Source: Oleiagrimonas sp964608595
Lineage (GTDB): Bacteria > Pseudomonadota > Gammaproteobacteria > Xanthomonadales > Rhodanobacteraceae
Reading direction: 5' to 3'
Assembly: GCA_964608595.1 (NCBI GenBank)
Contig: CAZSOU010000013.1
Location: 1 to 44,605, forward strand
DNA: 44,605 nucleotides
Shown one piece after another: positions 8,104-16,071 of the stretch. Under the pieces are notes generated by a model. It saw only the letters and a list, made by a program, of their open reading frames with translations, had not been told where the DNA came from and ran no database searches. Each line of letters opens with the position of its first letter. Position 1 is the first letter of the stretch. The translations under genes and the position numbers were made by a program.

Positions 8104-9561
8104 ATGCGCATTCTTGCCGAGGCTCTCACCTTCGACGACGTCTATCTCGTCCCCGCCTATTCCCGCGTGCTGCCGCACGAAGTGAACACGGCCACGCGTT
8201 TGACACGCAATCTGCGTCTGAACATTCCCATCGTGTCCGCCGCCATGGATACCGTGACCGAAGCGCGTCTGGCCATCACGATGGCTCAATGCGGCGGTAT
8301 CGGCATCGTCCACAAGAACATGACGGTCCAGCAGCAGGCGGCTGAAGTGCGGCAGGTGAAGAAGTTCGAGGCCGGAGTGATTCGCAAGCCCTTGACCGTC
8401 GGTCCGGACGTGTCCATCCGCGAGGTCATGGACATCACCCGCGCCAACAATATTTCCGGCGTACCGGTGGTCGACGGCGAGCAGCTGGTCGGTATCGTCA
8501 CCAGCCGCGACATGCGGTTCGAGAAGAAGCCGGAAGATCCGGTTCGCAACATCATGACGCGCAAGGACAACCTGGTGACGGTGCGCGAAGGGGCCGCCCA
8601 ACAGGAAGTGCTGGATTTGTTGCACCGTCATCGCATCGAAAAAGTGTTGGTGGTCAACGACGATTTCCAGCTTCGCGGTCTGATCACCGTCAAGGATATC
8701 CAGAAAGCGAGCGACAATCCGTATGCGGCCAAGGATGCTCACGAACACCTGTTGGTCGGCGCGGCCGTCGGCGTGGCCGGTGGCACCGAGGCGCGCATCG
8801 AAGCGTTGGTCGAGGCCGGTGTGGACGTGCTGGTCGTCGACACCGCACACGGCCACTCCCAGGGCGTCATGGATCGGGTGTCGTGGGTCAAGAAGCATTT
8901 TCCGCACGTCGAGGTCATCGCCGGCAACATCGTCACCGGCGACGCCGCGTTGGCCTTGCGTGACGCGGGCGCCGATGCGGTCAAGGTCGGCGTCGGTCCC
9001 GGATCCATCTGTACCACCCGTGTGGTCGCCGGCGTCGGTGTGCCGCAAATCACGGCCATCGACATGGTCGCGGGCGCGCTCAAGGACGACATTCCGCTGA
9101 TCGCGGACGGTGGTATTCGCTACTCCGGCGACATGGCCAAAGCCATCGCTGCCGGTGCCTCGGTCGTGATGCTCGGTTCCATGCTGGCCGGCACCGAAGA
9201 ATCACCGGGCGAAGTGGAGCTGTTTCAGGGGCGTTCGTTCAAGAGCTATCGCGGCATGGGCTCACTGGCTGCCATGCAACAGGGGTCCAAAGACCGCTAT
9301 TTCCAGGACAACACCGATACCGACAAGCTGGTGCCCGAAGGCATCGAAGGCCGTGTGCCGTATCGAGGCCCGGTGCGCAACATCGTTCATCAGATGATGG
9401 GCGGTTTGCGCGCATCGATGGGTTATTGCGGGGCGGCCGATACCGATCACATGCGTCACGAAGCCCAATTCGTGCGCGTCACCGGCGCCGGCCTGCGCGA
9501 AGCGCATCCGCATGACATCCAGATCACCAAGGAAGCACCCAACTACCGCCTGGATTCCTGA
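8104..9561 (+). CDS. guaB: Inosine-5'-monophosphate dehydrogenase GuaB
   Basis: This 485-residue enzyme oxidises IMP to XMP with NAD, the first committed step to GMP. The N-terminus L-T-F-D-D-V-Y-L-V-P-A-Y-S is characteristic. Two CBS repeats (about residues 93-205) interrupt the TIM barrel. The catalytic loop G-P-G-S-I-C-T-T has Cys at about residue 303, and the flap motif is Y-R-G-M-G-S. ATG 8104 is preferred over an upstream in-frame extension that would translate the repeat element as protein. It lies next to guaA (128 bp gap), and the two complete GMP synthesis. Confidence 0.97.
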   Translation: MRILAEALTFDDVYLVPAYSRVLPHEVNTATRLTRNLRLNIPIVSAAMDTVTEARLAITMAQCGGIGIVHKNMTVQQQAAEVRQVKKFEAGVIRKPLTVGPDVSIREVMDITRANNISGVPVVDGEQLVGIVTSRDMRFEKKPEDPVRNIMTRKDNLVTVREGAAQQEVLDLLHRHRIEKVLVVNDDFQLRGLITVKDIQKASDNPYAAKDAHEHLLVGAAVGVAGGTEARIEALVEAGVDVLVVDTAHGHSQGVMDRVSWVKKHFPHVEVIAGNIVTGDAALALRDAGADAVKVGVGPGSICTTRVVAGVGVPQITAIDMVAGALKDDIPLIADGGIRYSGDMAKAIAAGASVVMLGSMLAGTEESPGEVELFQGRSFKSYRGMGSLAAMQQGSKDRYFQDNTDTDKLVPEGIEGRVPYRGPVRNIVHQMMGGLRASMGYCGAADTDHMRHEAQFVRVTGAGLREAHPHDIQITKEAPNYRLDS

Positions 9562-9572
9562 CGGCAGGGAGT

Positions 9573-9617
9573 CGGGAATGGGGAGCCGGGACAGGCAAGA
9601 GGACCCTTGCATTCCCG
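9573..9617. repeat. Inverted repeat in the guaB-guaA spacer
   Basis: CGGGAATG (9573-9580) and CATTCCCG (9610-9617) are exact inverse complements with a 29-bp loop. The loop starts GGGAGCCGGGA, like the GGGAGTCGGGAATG filler repeats scattered between genes in this group. No T-run follows, so it is probably a repeat relic or a weak hairpin rather than a terminator. Confidence 0.45.
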
Positions 9618-9689
9618 AATGTCTCCGCCCGAATTTCTTCGAGTGCCGGAAACCTGCAATCATTCCCCCATTCACCAGTGCCGATTCCC

Positions 9690-11273
9690 ATGCCTGCAGA
9701 CATCCATAGCGACAAGATCCTCATCATCGATTTCGGCGCGCAATACACACAGCTCATTGCCCGCCGCATCCGCGAGCTGGGCGTGTATTGCGAGGTCTGG
9801 GCCTGGGATCATGATCCGGCGGAGATCGCTGCCTTCGGCGCCAACGGCATCGTGCTTTCCGGCGGCCCCGAGTCGACCACACGGCACGACGCCCCCAAGG
9901 CGCCGCAGGCGGTCTTCGATTCGGGATTGCCCATTCTCGGCATCTGCTACGGCATGCAGACCATGGCGGCGCAACTGGGCGGGCGCACGGCATCGGCCGA
10001 AGCGCATGAATATGGTTATGCCGAAGTGGACATCGTCAACGAGTCCGAGCTTTTCGCCGGCATGAACGATCACGCCACCACGCAGCCCAGGCTGGACGTG
10101 TGGATGAGTCATGGCGATCACGTCGAGGAAGTACCGCCCGATTTCGTGGTGACGGCGCGTACCGAACGGGTGCCGATCGCCGCCATGACGCACAAGGCCA
10201 AACCGTGGTTCGGTGTGCAGTTTCACCCCGAAGTGACGCATACGGTGCAGGGCAGTGCCATCCTCAATCGGTTCGTGTCCGATATCTGCGGTTGCCGCAA
10301 CCTGTGGACCAGCGCCAACATCATCGACGACCAGGTGGCGCGCGTGCGCGAAGAGGTCGGTGACGACCACGTGTTGCTGGGCCTGTCCGGTGGCGTGGAT
10401 TCGTCGGTCGTGGCGGCGCTCCTGCACAAGGCCATCGGCAAGCGTCTCGTGTGCGTGTTCGTGGACACCGGTCTGTTGCGTTTCCGGGAAGGCGACCAGG
10501 TCATGGCGACCATGGCCGAACACATGGGTGTCAAGGTCATACGCATCAATGCGTCCGAGCGCTACTTCAAGGCATTGGAAGGCGTCACCGATCCCGAAGC
10601 CAAACGCAAGCTCATCGGCAACCTGTTCATCGACATATTCGACGAGGAAGCCGCCAGGCTGGCCAGCACCGGCGACAACGTGCAGTGGCTGGCACAAGGC
10701 ACCATCTACCCCGATGTCATCGAATCGGCGGGCAGTGCCACCGGCAAGGCCCATGTCATCAAAAGTCACCACAACGTCGGCGGCTTGCCCGAGCACATGA
10801 AGCTCAAATTGGTGGAACCGCTGCGCGACCTGTTCAAGGATGAAGTGCGCCGCATCGGTGTGGAATTGGGGTTGCCGCGCGAAATGGTCTATCGCCACCC
10901 GTTCCCCGGTCCGGGGCTGGGCGTGCGCATCCTGGGCGAAATCAAGGCCGAGTATGCGGACATTCTGGCGCGTGCCGACGCCATTTTCATCGAGGAACTG
11001 CGCAACGCCGACCTCTACGACACCGTGAGCCAGGCATTCGCCGTGTTTCTGCCGATCAAATCCGTCGGGGTGGTGGGCGACGCGCGCGCTTACGAATGGG
11101 TCATCGCGTTGCGCGCCGTGGAAACCGTCGATTTCATGACCGCACGCTGGGCGCACCTGCCATACGATTTTCTGGACAAGACATCCAACCGTATTATCAA
11201 TGAGGTACGTAATGTATCTCGTGTTGTTTATGACATAAGTGGCAAGCCCCCGGCCACCATCGAATGGGAGTAA
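9690..11273 (+). CDS. guaA: GMP synthase (glutamine-hydrolysing) GuaA
   Basis: This 527-residue enzyme converts XMP to GMP. A class I amidotransferase domain comes first, with nucleophile Cys86 in G-I-C-Y-G-M-Q and the His-Glu pair in F-H-P-E-V-T-H. The ATP-pyrophosphatase P-loop S-G-G-V-D-S-S-V follows, then the dimerisation domain ending P-P-A-T-I-E-W-E. ATG 9690 is preferred over GTG 9678. The last ~70 bp (from about 11190) use AT-rich codons unlike the rest of the gene (att, aat, gta, tct, gtt, tat), although the protein sequence remains fully conserved. Confidence 0.97.
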   Translation: MPADIHSDKILIIDFGAQYTQLIARRIRELGVYCEVWAWDHDPAEIAAFGANGIVLSGGPESTTRHDAPKAPQAVFDSGLPILGICYGMQTMAAQLGGRTASAEAHEYGYAEVDIVNESELFAGMNDHATTQPRLDVWMSHGDHVEEVPPDFVVTARTERVPIAAMTHKAKPWFGVQFHPEVTHTVQGSAILNRFVSDICGCRNLWTSANIIDDQVARVREEVGDDHVLLGLSGGVDSSVVAALLHKAIGKRLVCVFVDTGLLRFREGDQVMATMAEHMGVKVIRINASERYFKALEGVTDPEAKRKLIGNLFIDIFDEEAARLASTGDNVQWLAQGTIYPDVIESAGSATGKAHVIKSHHNVGGLPEHMKLKLVEPLRDLFKDEVRRIGVELGLPREMVYRHPFPGPGLGVRILGEIKAEYADILARADAIFIEELRNADLYDTVSQAFAVFLPIKSVGVVGDARAYEWVIALRAVETVDFMTARWAHLPYDFLDKTSNRIINEVRNVSRVVYDISGKPPATIEWE

Positions 11274-11324
11274 CAAAATCAATAACTTGCAATGATCGAA
11301 GCGGGGACAAGAGGCTTCTCCTGC

Positions 11325-11858
11325 ATGAAGTATCAAAAGCAAGTCATTGATGTACAAGTCGATATGTCGCCTTTATCCGACGCCACCGATTTTGATGCAA
11401 CCGACATGGCCGGCATGCGCCGCGCCTTGCGTCTGGCCGAGCACGCCCGCGATGTCGAGGATGAAGTACCGGTCGGTGCGGTCATCATGCATGATGGCGA
11501 CGTCCTCGGTGAGGGCTGGAACCGCAACATCACGCTGAGCGACCCCACGGCTCATGCCGAAATCGTCGCACTGCGGGCCGCCTGCCGCCGAGCGGGCAAT
11601 CATCGTCTGCCGCCAGCGAGCACGCTGTACGTCACGCTGGAACCCTGCTCGATGTGCGCCATGGCGCTCATCCACGCCAGAATCACGCGTGTCGTGTACG
11701 CCGCGACCGATCCCAAAACCGGTGCCGCCGGGAGTGTTTTCGACACACTGCTGTCGGATCGACATAATCATCACATCGAGGTGCAGGGCGGTTTGTTGGC
11801 CGACGCGTCGGGCGCGATGCTGCGCCGTTTTTTTCGAGATCGCCGCAAAAAACCATGA
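11325..11858 (+). CDS. tadA: tRNA-specific adenosine deaminase TadA
   Basis: This is a zinc-dependent deaminase that converts A34 to inosine in tRNA-Arg(ACG). Catalytic motifs are H-A-E (in T-A-H-A-E-I-V-A-L) and P-C-S-M-C (in L-E-P-C-S-M-C-A-M-A), followed by the tRNA-specific G-A-A-G-S-V-F-D. The start is uncertain. ATG 11325 has a purine-rich AAGAGG upstream. 11292 and 11364 are also in frame, and the conserved domain begins only near M-A-G-M-R-R-A. The first ~45 bp are AT-richer than the rest, continuing the base shift that begins at the end of guaA. Confidence 0.9.
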   Translation: MKYQKQVIDVQVDMSPLSDATDFDATDMAGMRRALRLAEHARDVEDEVPVGAVIMHDGDVLGEGWNRNITLSDPTAHAEIVALRAACRRAGNHRLPPASTLYVTLEPCSMCAMALIHARITRVVYAATDPKTGAAGSVFDTLLSDRHNHHIEVQGGLLADASGAMLRRFFRDRRKKP

Positions 11859-12002
11859 TGCGGCGATCCTGATCGCCAGTGGCTGTGTCGTCGCAAAGCC
11901 CTGCAAGACGCAGTCGCCCCGTTTTGATATTGATCATGGACGACGTCGTGTCGCCGACGCATGGTTGTGCCAGCCGCATCGCAACCTGTCATGGAGCCGC
12001 CC

Positions 12003-12368
12003 ATGTTGATCGAATCCATTCGCACACTGGCACAGTTCGGCGACGAGCATTTCACCCCGGTCACGCTGGACCGCACGGAGTACAGCGACATGAAGGTGGT
12101 CGGACTCGAGGCCGGCCAGGCCATCCCTGTTCACCATCCTGGAAGCGACCTCACCATGGTGGTCATCGAAGGCGAGGCGACGCTGGTCGCCGGTGACGAG
12201 GAGCTGGCACACGCGGGACCCGGCGCAGTGCTTCGTGCCCGGGCCGGGGAGGCACGCGGAATTCATGCCGACGTGCGCACCATCGTCGCCGTCGTTGCCA
12301 GTCCGCCACCGACGCAGGCCGATCACGGGGAACTCGCCGAGCATTTCGCCAGAGGCACGTGGCGCTGA
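12003..12368 (+). CDS. Small cupin-domain protein
   Basis: This encodes 121 residues forming a single cupin barrel: H-H-P-G-S-D-L-T-M-V-V-I-E-G-E-A-T-L (cupin motif 1 region), then G-D-E-E-L-A-H-A-G-P-G-A-V and G-I-H-A (motif 2). Only some of the usual metal-binding His/Glu residues are present, so metal binding is uncertain. ATG 12003 is chosen because GGAG sits 6 bases upstream; two upstream in-frame ATGs (11961, 11991) lack this. It is monocistronic as far as seen. Substrate unknown; such proteins are often sensors or small-molecule binders. Confidence 0.75.
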   Translation: MLIESIRTLAQFGDEHFTPVTLDRTEYSDMKVVGLEAGQAIPVHHPGSDLTMVVIEGEATLVAGDEELAHAGPGAVLRARAGEARGIHADVRTIVAVVASPPPTQADHGELAEHFARGTWR

Positions 12369-12415
12369 CGAAACGTGTTTTGCCGACGGCAACTCCCGTC
12401 GCTCCGCGGTTTTTC

Positions 12416-12850
12416 TCACGTGAATTGAACGGGTGTGCCGTCGCGGTCGAAAGCCGCCAGATGCATCAGGGAGCCTCCGCGGCGAATGGTGCGCACCATG
12501 TCGTCCAGTGGCAACTGGGCTTCGAGAGACGTTGGTTCGCGCGCGCCGTATCCCCCCAGACAACCGACGATGACCATGTCCCAATGCGTGTCCATGCCCT
12601 TGCCGAGGTGCTCGCCCGTCTGCTCGGCTTCGGCCACCAGGCTCTCGAAGTTCTCGATTTCGGCGCAGCCCTTGTCGGCGTAAAGCACCGGAACCAGGGC
12701 GCCACCCATGCCTTGCTTGAAACGATCGACCTGGGTCGGGTTGGCGCCGCCGGGAAGATCGATTCTGACGAAAACAAGCAGAAAACGCTGGCCCTCGGGC
12801 TGCTCGTTGGCGGCTTGCAACAAAGCGTCGAAACTGTCGAGTAGCATCAT
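12416..12850 (-). CDS. Conserved-looking protein of unknown function
   Basis: This is a reading frame of 144 residues from ATG 12850 (an adjacent ATG at 12847 and a GTG at 12886 are alternatives). The sequence reads like a real cytoplasmic alpha/beta protein: F-L-L-V-F-V-R-I-D-L-P, a middle A-L-V-P-V-L-Y-A-D-K, then D-M-V-I-V-G-C-L-G-G-Y-G. It has no signal peptide or membrane helix. I do not recognise the family. It lies between the cupin gene and the molybdenum operon, divergent from moeA. Its stop is 47 bp from the convergent cupin stop. Confidence 0.65.
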   Translation of the reverse strand: MMLLDSFDALLQAANEQPEGQRFLLVFVRIDLPGGANPTQVDRFKQGMGGALVPVLYADKGCAEIENFESLVAEAEQTGEHLGKGMDTHWDMVIVGCLGGYGAREPTSLEAQLPLDDMVRTIRRGGSLMHLAAFDRDGTPVQFT

Positions 12851-13056
12851 GCGCGAAGCATCGGATGACCGAAGGTCAGTGTACACGGGGCAGCAGAGCC
12901 GGGGGGCTCCGGGGCACTATGGCCATCCCGCGTGATGAAGGTCCGCGGCAGCGGTTGGGGATGACATTCGCGCGAACATGCCGGACCTGCGGCGACTTGT
13001 TCAAACCATCCAAAGGTGTAAATTGAACAGCATCTTGACCCATCGGAGGATGTTGC

Positions 13057-13149
13057 GTGCCAGAGCATGAACTCACTGCACATTTCGATACGCCGGGAGC
13101 GCATTGCGGGCGTGCGGGCGTGTGCCGTGCAAGCGGGAAACGCACATGA
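13057..13149 (+). CDS. Possible 30-codon leader peptide upstream of moeA
   Basis: GTG 13057 follows a strong GGAGG (13045-13049) at 7-bp spacing and opens a 30-codon frame. Its stop TGA (13147-13149) overlaps the moeA ATG (13146), i.e. ATGA. The peptide begins V-P-E-H-E-L-T-A-H-F-D. The upstream in-frame stop at 13036 shows that this is not the end of a longer gene. The moeA start itself has only a weak ribosome site, so coupling through this short frame is plausible. Alternative short frames (ATG 13050, ATG 13067) use the same ribosome site. Confidence 0.3.
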   Translation: MPEHELTAHFDTPGAHCGRAGVCRASGKRT

Positions 13150-14399
13150 ATTCGCCATTGCTCGACCCCGACCGGGCGCTGCAGATCATTCTCGATGTCA
13201 CGGCGTCGCCGACTGTCGAAACCTGCACCCTGGCGACCGCTCGCGGTCGCGTGGCGAGCGGATCCATTGTCAGCCCGTCCGCCTTGCCCCCGTTCGACAA
13301 TTCGGCAATGGACGGCTATGCGTTGAGCGGCGGCACGGAGCCATTGGCGGTCGGTACCGAATGGTTCATCGAGGGCGAACAGGCGGCTGGTGACGAGAGT
13401 GTGCAAGCCGGGCAAGGCGCCTGGGAAATCATGACCGGGGCGCGCGTACCCCGTGGCCTGGACCGCGTGATACCGGTCGAGCGCACCGAGCGACTGCAGA
13501 ACCCGCCGCGTGTACGTCTGTCGGGTGAGGTAGCCAAGGGCCAGAATGTCCGTCATGCGGGCAGTGATGTGGCAATCGGTGATGCGCTGATCACCTCCGG
13601 CACCGTCCTGACGCCGCAACATCTCATGCTTCTGGCGGCGCTCGGCGTGAGTCACGTTCCGCTTGCCGCGCGGCCGCGTGTCGCTGCCCTGTGCACGGGG
13701 CGCGAGCTCGTGGATGATCCGGCGCAGGTTCTCGGATCCGGGCAGATACGCAACTCCAACGGTCCGTTCCTGGCCGAACGGATCCCCCTGGCCGGCGCCG
13801 AGCTGGTATACGCCGAAACGGTCGGCGACGACGTCGAGGCATTTCTGTCGGCATTCGGACGCGCGCAGGACGCCGGTGCGCGAATCGTGCTTTCCACCGG
13901 GGCCGTGTCGATGGGGCGGTACGACTTCGTGCCGAAAGCGTTGCAACGCCTTGGTGCCGAGATACTCTTTCACAAAGTGGCCATCCGTCCGGGCAAGCCG
14001 CTTCTGTTTGCGAAACTTCCGGACGGCACGCTCTTCTTCGGCCTGCCCGGCAATCCGATTTCAGTGGCCGTCGGATTGCGGTTTTTCGTCGAACCGGCTC
14101 TGCGCCGAATGCTGGGCATGGCGCCGGAACAGCCTCTGCGAGTGGCATTGGCGCAGGCTTACAGTCAACACCGGGCCTTGCGGTTTCATCTCAAATCGTC
14201 GGTTTCGGTTGATCGCGAAGGGCGATATGTCGCCCACATCCTGCCGGGTCAACAGTCTTACCGGATACGACCGTTCGCCCAGGCGAACGCATGGGTCGTC
14301 ACTGCCGCCGATACGACCGATCTCGACCGTGGACACCCGGTGGACGTCTACGCTCCCGGCCACCTGGAAAGCCTGGCTCCCGTCCGGAGTGATGCATGA
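13146..14399 (+). CDS. moeA: Molybdopterin molybdotransferase MoeA
   Basis: This 417-residue enzyme inserts molybdate into adenylylated molybdopterin. Motifs are P-x-F-D-N-S-A-M-D-G-Y-A (about residues 40-51), the E-I-M-T-G-A-R-V-P domain II entry, the MPT/Moco-binding core with T-G-R-E-L and S-T-G-A-V-S-M-G-R-Y-D-F, and G-L-P-G-N-P-I-S-V-A. The usual T-G-D-E-L and G-G-V-S-x-G are T-G-R-E-L and G-A-V-S-M-G here, a small departure at the substrate-binding loop. It is the first gene of an eight-gene overlapping operon (moaD ATGA overlap). Confidence 0.93.
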   Translation: MNSPLLDPDRALQIILDVTASPTVETCTLATARGRVASGSIVSPSALPPFDNSAMDGYALSGGTEPLAVGTEWFIEGEQAAGDESVQAGQGAWEIMTGARVPRGLDRVIPVERTERLQNPPRVRLSGEVAKGQNVRHAGSDVAIGDALITSGTVLTPQHLMLLAALGVSHVPLAARPRVAALCTGRELVDDPAQVLGSGQIRNSNGPFLAERIPLAGAELVYAETVGDDVEAFLSAFGRAQDAGARIVLSTGAVSMGRYDFVPKALQRLGAEILFHKVAIRPGKPLLFAKLPDGTLFFGLPGNPISVAVGLRFFVEPALRRMLGMAPEQPLRVALAQAYSQHRALRFHLKSSVSVDREGRYVAHILPGQQSYRIRPFAQANAWVVTAADTTDLDRGHPVDVYAPGHLESLAPVRSDA

Positions 14400-14656
14400 A
14401 AGTCCGCTTGATGCTTTATGGCGCGTTGCGCGACATGGTCCCGGATGATCTTGTGGACTTGGACGTTCCGCCGCAATGCGATATTGGTACCTTGCGACGG
14501 TTGCTGATGACCCATCTCGAGACGTGCACGGGCGGCAAGCGTGTCGGATTGGTGCAACGCTCGGCATTCGCCACCACCGAGGAAGTGTTGCACGACACCT
14601 CCCGCGTGCCGGCGAACGCGGAACTGGCCGTATTGCCGCCGGTAAGCGGGGGCTGA
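14396..14656 (+). CDS. moaD: Molybdopterin synthase sulfur carrier subunit MoaD
   Basis: This 86-residue ubiquitin-fold protein ends P-P-V-S-G-G. The C-terminal Gly-Gly is adenylated by MoeB and thiocarboxylated, then delivers sulfur to cPMP in the MoaD-MoaE synthase. It starts M-K-V-R-L-M-L-Y-G-A-L-R, typical of the family. Its start overlaps the moeA stop (ATGA), and moaE begins 2 bp after its stop. Confidence 0.93.
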   Translation: MKVRLMLYGALRDMVPDDLVDLDVPPQCDIGTLRRLLMTHLETCTGGKRVGLVQRSAFATTEEVLHDTSRVPANAELAVLPPVSGG

Positions 14657-14658
14657 GG

Positions 14659-15165
14659 ATGGAGGCGTTTCACGCTGCCGTGGTTGATATCCGCGAAGCG
14701 AAACTGGATGTGACCGCGGCCATCGATTTTGTCGGCAACCCGCGTTTCGGCGGTATTGCCACGTTTGTCGGCCGCGTCCGCGAACACAATCTGGGTCGCG
14801 AAGTGGTCGGCATCACCTACGATCTGTTCGAACCACTGACATTGCGTATTTTCAAGACCATCGGCGAGCAGGCGCTGGCGGATGTCGGCGATCCGCTCAG
14901 GCTCTACATCGCACACGCCAGAGGGCATCTCGATGTCGGTGATCCGGCCGTCGTGGTTGCCGCGGGCACGCCGCATCGGGACGAGGCCTTTCGTGCTTGT
15001 CGGCTGGCGATCGAAGCCGTCAAACACGAGGCGCCGATCTGGAAACAGGAACATTACATCGACGGTGACAGTGCCTGGAGCGAAGGTTGTTCGTTGTGCG
15101 ATCAACAGCGCGAGGCCGAGCGCGGGCAGCAACAAGCGGAAACCGGACATGGCCGCGCGGGCTGA
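14659..15165 (+). CDS. moaE: Molybdopterin synthase catalytic subunit MoaE
   Basis: This 168-residue large subunit of molybdopterin synthase inserts two sulfurs into cPMP. Visible motifs are G-A/G-I-A-T-F-V-G-R-V-R, the L-x-Y-D-L-F-E-P region, H-R-x-E-A-F-R-A-C, and P-I-W-K-Q-E-H with its catalytic lysine. The C-terminal tail (after C-S-L-C-D-Q-Q) is an extra polar Gln/Glu-rich segment that overlaps the mobA start by 17 bp. ATG 14659 is used; a longer in-frame start at 14476 would lie inside moaD. Confidence 0.93.
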   Translation: MEAFHAAVVDIREAKLDVTAAIDFVGNPRFGGIATFVGRVREHNLGREVVGITYDLFEPLTLRIFKTIGEQALADVGDPLRLYIAHARGHLDVGDPAVVVAAGTPHRDEAFRACRLAIEAVKHEAPIWKQEHYIDGDSAWSEGCSLCDQQREAERGQQQAETGHGRAG

Positions 15166-15721
15166 CGTGTTGCGATCGATCGGCATTGTTCTGGCCGGTG
15201 GGCGGTCCACGCGCATGGGCCGCGACAAGGCCATGCTGCCCTGGAACGGGCGGCCGTTGATCGAACATCAGCTTGCCGTGCTGCGCATCGCAGGCGTGGA
15301 TGAGGCACGCGTCAGCGGTTATTGCCCCGACTATGACGGCATCGCCGACGCGCTGCCACGAGCGGGTCCCGTGGGTGGTTTGGCCGGCGTGGCCGCGGAG
15401 CTGGAAGAGGACGTGTGGTTGCTGGTGATTCCCGTGGACATGCCACTGTTGTCGGGCGCATTGTTGCGACGCCTTCGCACAAGCAATCGCACGGCATCAT
15501 GTCTGCGTTACACGGGTCATGTGCTGCCGATGCGGTTGCGCCTGGATGCGGATTGCCGGCGTCATCTGGATACCCTGATGCACGAAACCGAACCGCGACG
15601 GCGTTCGCTGCGCGCGCTTCAGAAGATGGTCGGCTGCGTGGACGTCGACTTGCCATCGCAGGAGTCGCCACAGTTGACCGATTGCAACACCGAAGCACTT
15701 TGGAGGGAGGTCGGCGCATGA
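15149..15721 (+). CDS. mobA: Molybdenum cofactor guanylyltransferase MobA
   Basis: This 190-residue enzyme joins GMP to Mo-MPT to make the MGD cofactor required by NarG. The GTP-binding motif L-A-G-G-R-S-T-R-M-G-R-D-K is at about residues 15-27, G-P-V-G-G-L-A-G is near 73, and the metal-binding V-D-M-P-L-L follows. It starts inside the moaE 3' end and its stop overlaps the next start (ATGA). A GGAGGGAGG just before its stop serves as the next gene's ribosome site. Confidence 0.92.
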   Translation: MAARADVLRSIGIVLAGGRSTRMGRDKAMLPWNGRPLIEHQLAVLRIAGVDEARVSGYCPDYDGIADALPRAGPVGGLAGVAAELEEDVWLLVIPVDMPLLSGALLRRLRTSNRTASCLRYTGHVLPMRLRLDADCRRHLDTLMHETEPRRRSLRALQKMVGCVDVDLPSQESPQLTDCNTEALWREVGA

Positions 15722-16071
15722 GAGTGCAGCAACAAAAGCAGTCGTTGCGTGTGCGCATCGACGAATCGGAACTGGCGCTTCTTCTGGCGGGCGGTACTGC
15801 ACTAAATGAAACGCACTGGCCCGATGGTCGGGTGGAACGGCAACGCGTGGTATTGGCCGACCGGTTCGACTGGCGTCGTGATCCCGTTGGCTGGTGCGTG
15901 ACGCTGCCCGAATCGGAAGTGCATGCCCTGGCGTCACGTCTGCCGAGCCGCGCCGGCTTGTCGTGGACCATGCCGGTGCCGAACCGCGACGCGACGTTGC
16001 AAATCCTGTTCGATGTCGATGTACGCGACAGTGCCCGCAAACGCCTCGAAAAGGCGGATCGGAATCCATGA
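15718..16071 (+). CDS. DUF7009-like small protein in the molybdenum operon
   Basis: This 117-residue protein begins M-R-V-Q-Q-Q-K-Q-S-L-R-V-R-I-D-E-S-E-L. It then has L-L-A-G-G-T-A, G-W-C-V-T-L-P-E-S-E-V, and ends with an A-T-L-Q-I-L-F-D-V-D core. I match this pattern (S-x-R-x-R-x-x-x-S-E then G-x-x and a C-terminal L-x-I-x-x-D) to DUF7009 from memory; the family name is tentative. It has no signal or membrane segment. It is translationally coupled on both sides (mobA and modA), which argues for a role in molybdenum handling. Function unknown. Confidence 0.8.
   Translation: MRVQQQKQSLRVRIDESELALLLAGGTALNETHWPDGRVERQRVVLADRFDWRRDPVGWCVTLPESEVHALASRLPSRAGLSWTMPVPNRDATLQILFDVDVRDSARKRLEKADRNP

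Noticed and set aside
9672..11357. 561-codon - strand frame over guaA
   Set aside because: Antisense to guaA; His/Arg-rich shadow frame.
11862..11877. GGCGATC-CT-GATCGCC dyad after tadA as a terminator
   Set aside because: The loop is only 2 nt and no T-run follows.
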